NCBI GenBank assembly: GCA_025201765.1
Contig: MU623737.1
Location: 1 to 12,422, forward strand
DNA from: Daldinia sp. FL1419
Taxonomy: Eukaryota > Ascomycota > Sordariomycetes > Xylariales > Hypoxylaceae
DNA: 12,422 nt
Direction: 5' to 3'
The translations under genes and the position numbers were made by a program. The notes beneath the pieces were generated by a model. It saw only the letters and a list, made by a program, of their open reading frames with translations. It was not told the origin of the DNA and did no database searches. Below, piece after piece: positions 8,365-12,422 of the stretch; position 1 is the first letter of the stretch; each line of letters opens with the position of its first letter.

Positions 8365-8702
8365 TATTATTATTTATTACTACCCCAATTTACCTAGAAT
8401 ATATTACAGGTATCCGGTCCATCTTTTGGTATTTGTTCCAGATAGGAATTATATTCCAGAAAAAACCTACCCACCACCTATCCAAATAAATTATATTATT
8501 ATAATTTTAATTTTACCTTATATTCTTATTAAAACTTACCTTTTAATAAAAATAATTAAACTTTAATATAAAAATATATTTTATATATTATAATATTTAA
8601 ATTTTATAAAATAATATAACAATAATTTAAATATAAAATAATAATAAAATTTAAAATAACTTTATTACTTTCTTTAATAATCAATAAAAATATTACTATA
8701 TC
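8365..8702 (-). repeat. M repeat, copy E (near complete, inverted)
   Basis: Reverse complement of copies B and C: TTATTACTACCCCAATTTAC (8376-8395), GGTATCCGGTCCATC (8409-8423) and TTCCAGAAAAAACCTACCC (8454-8472) are complements of the same landmarks. It keeps C and has lost G, opposite to copies A and B. R1 follows directly. Confidence 0.8.
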
Positions 8703-9590
8703 ACAAAAAGGTTATTCCAAAAAAAAAACCAGGATATATATAATCTATATAAAATATAAATATATATAAATAATTTTATATCTCTATAAAAAACCATTAT
8801 TTATTTTTATTTTTATAATTTTTTTTAATACCATAATATTATATTTACTTTCCAAAATAATTTAAAATAATATTATTAACCTATAACCCTTCCTAACTAA
8901 CCTTAATCTTTTTTATATATTTTATTTATATTTTATAATATTATAATATAATATTATTATATCTATTATATTTATAATCCAATATTACTTTAAAAAACTT
9001 ACTTTATTTTTATATATACATTATATTAAATAAAAAAAAACTTATATATCTATAGGTATTTTAATATTTTTCCAATTTTATCTTATTACTAACCCTCCTT
9101 AAATATTTTAATCCCTTCATTAAAAATTATTATAATATTCTAAACCTAATATAATACTTCAATATTATATTATATTAAAATTACAATCCCAATATAATTA
9201 CACATCATAAAAATAACTTACTTACCAAAAATAAAAAACCATATAAAAAGTATAATTACGCTTTTTTAATATAATTCCAGGAATTAATTATTAAAATTTT
9301 ACTATAATTTTTTCAAAATTTTTAAACCTTTAAAAAATTTATTTAAAAATTATTAATAATATTTAATAACTATTTTTATTATATTTAATCCCTTATTTAC
9401 TAAATTTATAACTTTTATATATTCCAACAATTTTAAAAAAATTATTTATTTTAATATCACTAATATTATAATTATTCTATAATATAACCTTATTTTATAT
9501 TTAATCCATTAATACTTATTAATTATAATATAAGATTTATAAAAAAATTAATTTTAAAGGAAAATATATATATATCATCTTATCCCCAAT
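8703..9590 (+). repeat. R1 repeat, right copy
   Basis: Positions 8911-9590 align with 1-660, and 8703-9217 with the reverse complement of 6866-7385. This copy is C-retaining and G-poor, unlike the left copy. It does not end where the left one is cut (about 660), so the element probably continues into the degraded DNA beyond 9590. No open frame survives. Confidence 0.8.
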
Positions 9591-10799
9591 AATTTACATT
9601 ATCCATATATATTATTATTATAATAATCTTTCATTTAAAAAATTTAAATAACATTAAATACTTTACTATTCCCTAATAATAATCCATTATAAATCCTTAA
9701 TAATTTCCTAATATATTTAAACTTAAGCCTTAATAAATACAATCCTTTTTTTAAAAATACATTTACCCTTATTCAAAACTCCCTAATATATATAATTAAA
9801 AAGAAATAAAGAAAAAAATAAGGAAATAAACGTGGAAAAGGATAATTCCAACAAATACAATTTAAAATAAATATAAAATAATCCCAAATAAATATAATCC
9901 TTTTAAAGGACCCTATCAATATATTATTACCTATATCTTTTTATTTAATTATAAATTCTTCCTATTTAACTCAAAATTTCTAAAAATGTTTATATTAAGT
10001 AAATTATAATATTATTTTATACATAAATAATTAAATTTATTTAAAAAACTAATAGGTTATTAATAAGGCTTTATTAGGATTGAATAACGCTTTTTCATAA
10101 TTTACATTAATTAAAAAAACCTTCAGGATTAAATTCCATCTGAAACAGGCTTATACCAGAATGTATTTAAAATATTTAAAAATTATATATTTTACTATTT
10201 CCTTTTTACTACATTTACACCTAAGAATATTTATTTTAAAAACCTTTTTACTAAACAAAAAGATTTTTAATCTTATTTTTTAAATACATATTTATAATAA
10301 TATTAATACTTTATATTTTTATAAATTAAAATATTAATTATTAATCTTTATACTAAAAAATAGTAATTAAATTATTAACATAATAATATCCTTCTTATAT
10401 TATTCCCATCTTTCCATCTAATAATTTAAAAATTTTATGTTAAAATATTGGCATTTTTTTATTTAACACTCCAATTAATCCTAACTTCTATAATATATAT
10501 ATCCAATATTTAAATAATAATAGAAAAACCCTATTTTTTCCTAAACCTCTAAAATTCCACCCATTTTTGAATTTTCTATCTTATTTTTTAAATTTTGAAA
10601 TTAAAGCTTTTATTACTTATACAAAACTCAACTATTACTACTATCATATTTAAATAAAGATATATTAAGGGGTAACCCAACTTTATCTCCAATTATAATA
10701 TTTTTATCACCTTATACGCACCATCAACTTCCTATAGGCAAACCAATTAAATAATATCCAATTTTTTAACAATGCCTTTTACCTTATAATTTTGACTTA
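9591..10799. other. RIP-degraded DNA, probable transposon remains
   Basis: Strongly AT-rich and G-poor on the plus strand. No frame is open for a useful length. On the minus strand, 10660-10760 is less decayed and could derive from coding sequence, but in-frame stops and lack of a recognisable motif prevent any assignment. Confidence 0.45.
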
Positions 10800-11000
10800 A
10801 AATATGCCATGCCGCTGCTCTATATGCTATTGCACTTCATATTACTTTCATATAGATTTCTTTTGTTCGGGCTGCGCTGCAACCCAAAAGAATTAATTAA
10901 AAAAATAATAAATAAAAAATTAAAATTAATAAATAATATTAAGAAATTACAAGAACAATTTTGGATTGTGGTTATTGAAGGAGTTATTAAACTTTAAACC
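10800..11000 (+). other. Small GC-richer patch with an open frame, origin unknown
   Basis: Bases 10803-10890 contain GCCATGCCGCTGCTC and a GGGCTGCGCTGCAACCC block (10869-10885), much less AT-rich than their surroundings. A 62-codon frame (10809-10997) runs through it. Its second half is Lys/Ile/Asn-rich (ELIKKIINKK, KKLQEQFWIVV), as AT-rich DNA tends to give. It may be a relic of a transposon gene, but nothing identifies it as a gene. Confidence 0.25.
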
Positions 11001-12422
11001 CCTACCATTATAGTACTAACCTATTTCCAACGCAAAATTACAATTAAAACAACAATGGAATTATAAGAAATATTAAAGAAAAACCCCCCAAAAATTATAC
11101 AAACCATTAATAACACAATCAATAAAAACAAAATTATAATAACGTACCAATTTTACAATAATAATATTACAATAACATTCCAACCTAAAATTAAATAATA
11201 CAAAAAAAACCAAAATTAAATTAAAAAAACATTCAATTAAAAAATAACCAAAACAAATAAAATTTTTATAATAATAACCAAAAATCTAAAAACAATTAAT
11301 TTAAAAATATTTAGGTTAATTTATAAAATTTAATAAAAATCCTTTTAAAAAAAAACAAAATTAAAATTTTTAATATTAACCCCATATTTAAAAAATATTC
11401 AAAAACCAAATTCATAACTTTAATTGTAAAGGTTAATAAATTAAATATAACCTATTAATTTTGCACTAATAAACTATTATAAAAAGTTAAACTTCACCTT
11501 TACAAATTATTTATAAAAAATATTAAAATAATATAATATTTTAAATACTATTATTTCAAATATATTATAAAATACTATAAAAAGTAATTTAAATATGGTA
11601 AATATACAGGCTTTACCTATAAAAAAAGTAATTTAACATACAAAACATTAAGAAAATATTAGAATTATAATAGGATATATAAGGTATGAAATTTAAAATA
11701 TTTAAAAGTAATTAAATAAAAAAATGTAACAAAAAAAATATATATATATAAATTAAAGTAATTTAAAGAAAGGAATAATATTGATTATATTTTTAATATA
11801 CATGGTACCACATATAATAATTTTATATTAATAATTCCAAAAAAAATAAAAAACCACATTTTTAAAGAAGAAAAAACATAAAATTCCCAAAACAAAAATA
11901 TTTCAGATTTTTCCAAAACAACTACTGCAATAAATAACATTCCTAAACTGAAAATAAAAACAAAAAATAAATCTTATACAAAAACTTATTTAAAAATAAA
12001 ATTTAACAATAATATTCCTTCAATCCAAAACTTCCTTTATTAAGAAGATTCCACCACAGCAGCAACTTCCAATTAAAACTACCTTAAAAAAAAAACAAAT
12101 CTCCTAAAAATATTATATAAATTATATATAAAATTATATAATTATTATAATATATTAGAATATAAAAAAAAGTTATTAAATTATATTTTAAATTTTTAAA
12201 AATAAAGGGATACCAAATATTATAATTATTTAAAAATTTTATTTTAATAATAAGAAATTAAATTACCCTTAATCTGGTAATTATGAGTTAATATAATATA
12301 ATATAAATTAAACTATAATTTATATATATAAAAGAATTAACCTAAAAAATTAAAAGAAAGAAATAGGTTATAATTAAATTATAATATTAATTTAAATAAA
12401 ATTCAATACCCTTATTATATAC
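11001..12422. other. A/C-rich, G-poor degraded DNA, no gene
   Basis: No frame of note. Plus-strand G is scarce while C persists in runs such as CCCCCC near 11085, consistent with decay of the minus strand. A short patch at 12040-12075 (ATTCCACCACAGCAGCAACT) is less altered. I found no terminal repeats or recognisable protein remnants. Confidence 0.5.

Larger units (their letters stand above)
6866..9217. repeat. Large inverted repeat (arms 6866-7723 and 8365-9217)
   Basis: The left arm is R1 inverted followed by M forward; the right arm is M inverted followed by R1 forward. The arms are about 855 bp each with a spacer of about 640 bp. They are collinear throughout but diverged, mostly by C/T and G/A differences, as expected if both were mutated by RIP after duplication. 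The R1-M pair therefore behaves as one duplicated unit in head-to-head orientation. Confidence 0.75.

Noticed and set aside
10660..10760. Minus-strand remnant of a retrotransposon integrase tail (a GDKV-like stretch)
   Set aside because: Only a few residues suggest it, with stops on both sides; not enough to assign.
5281..12422. Mitochondrial or plasmid origin for the AT-rich DNA
   Set aside because: No mitochondrial genes or tRNAs are visible, and the diverged nuclear-type repeats with strand-biased C-to-T change fit RIP better.
1..12422. CRISPR array or other short regularly spaced repeat array
   Set aside because: The repeats present are long, diverged and irregularly placed; no unit-spacer periodicity was seen.

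Overview
The window looks like nuclear DNA of a filamentous ascomycete (Pezizomycotina) with a two-compartment genome. About two thirds of it (roughly 1-1060 and 5280-12422) is extremely AT-rich, full of TpA, and made of diverged repeat copies. This is the signature of repeat-induced point mutation (RIP, C-to-T change in duplicated DNA). In the middle lies a sharply bounded island of ordinary composition (roughly 1060-5275) that holds all the convincing coding sequence. Short introns (47-128 nt) with GTAAGT/GTACGT/GTGAGT donors and CTAAY-type branch sites support a fungal origin. I cannot name the species.

Island. A six-exon gene on the plus strand (1505-4276) encodes an intact, probably secreted glycoside hydrolase family 92 protein (alpha-mannosidase family, about 805 aa). 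Its model needs a 14-nt microexon to restore the conserved N-terminal sequence. Its upstream region (about 1140-1370) has a TATA box, a CCAAT box overlapping an XlnR-type motif, and three CreA-type motifs, two of them in a perfect tandem 12-bp duplication. Convergent to it on the minus strand is a two-exon gene (4570-5122) for an unrecognised 165-aa protein. About 290 bp separates the two 3' ends.

Repeats. Two repeat types account for much of the AT-rich DNA. R1 has copies at 1-660 (+), 6866-7385 (-) and 8703-9590 (+). M is about 340 bp with a (TAAA)n-like end, and its copies or fragments are at 664-905 (+), 5483-5822 (+), 6735-6865 (-), 7386-7723 (+), 7724-7890 (-) and 8365-8702 (-). An R1-M pair occurs twice head to head, giving a diverged inverted repeat with arms of about 855 bp and a spacer of about 640 bp. 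R1 copies have decayed on opposite strands: the left copy kept G and lost C, and the right copy kept C and lost G. From 9591 to the end I see only G-poor degraded DNA, probably transposon remains, with no gene I can defend.

I see no RNA gene, CRISPR array or multi-gene enzymatic system. The best leads are the sugar-repression-type promoter and microexon of the GH92 gene, the unknown neighbour gene, and the repeat architecture with strand-biased RIP.
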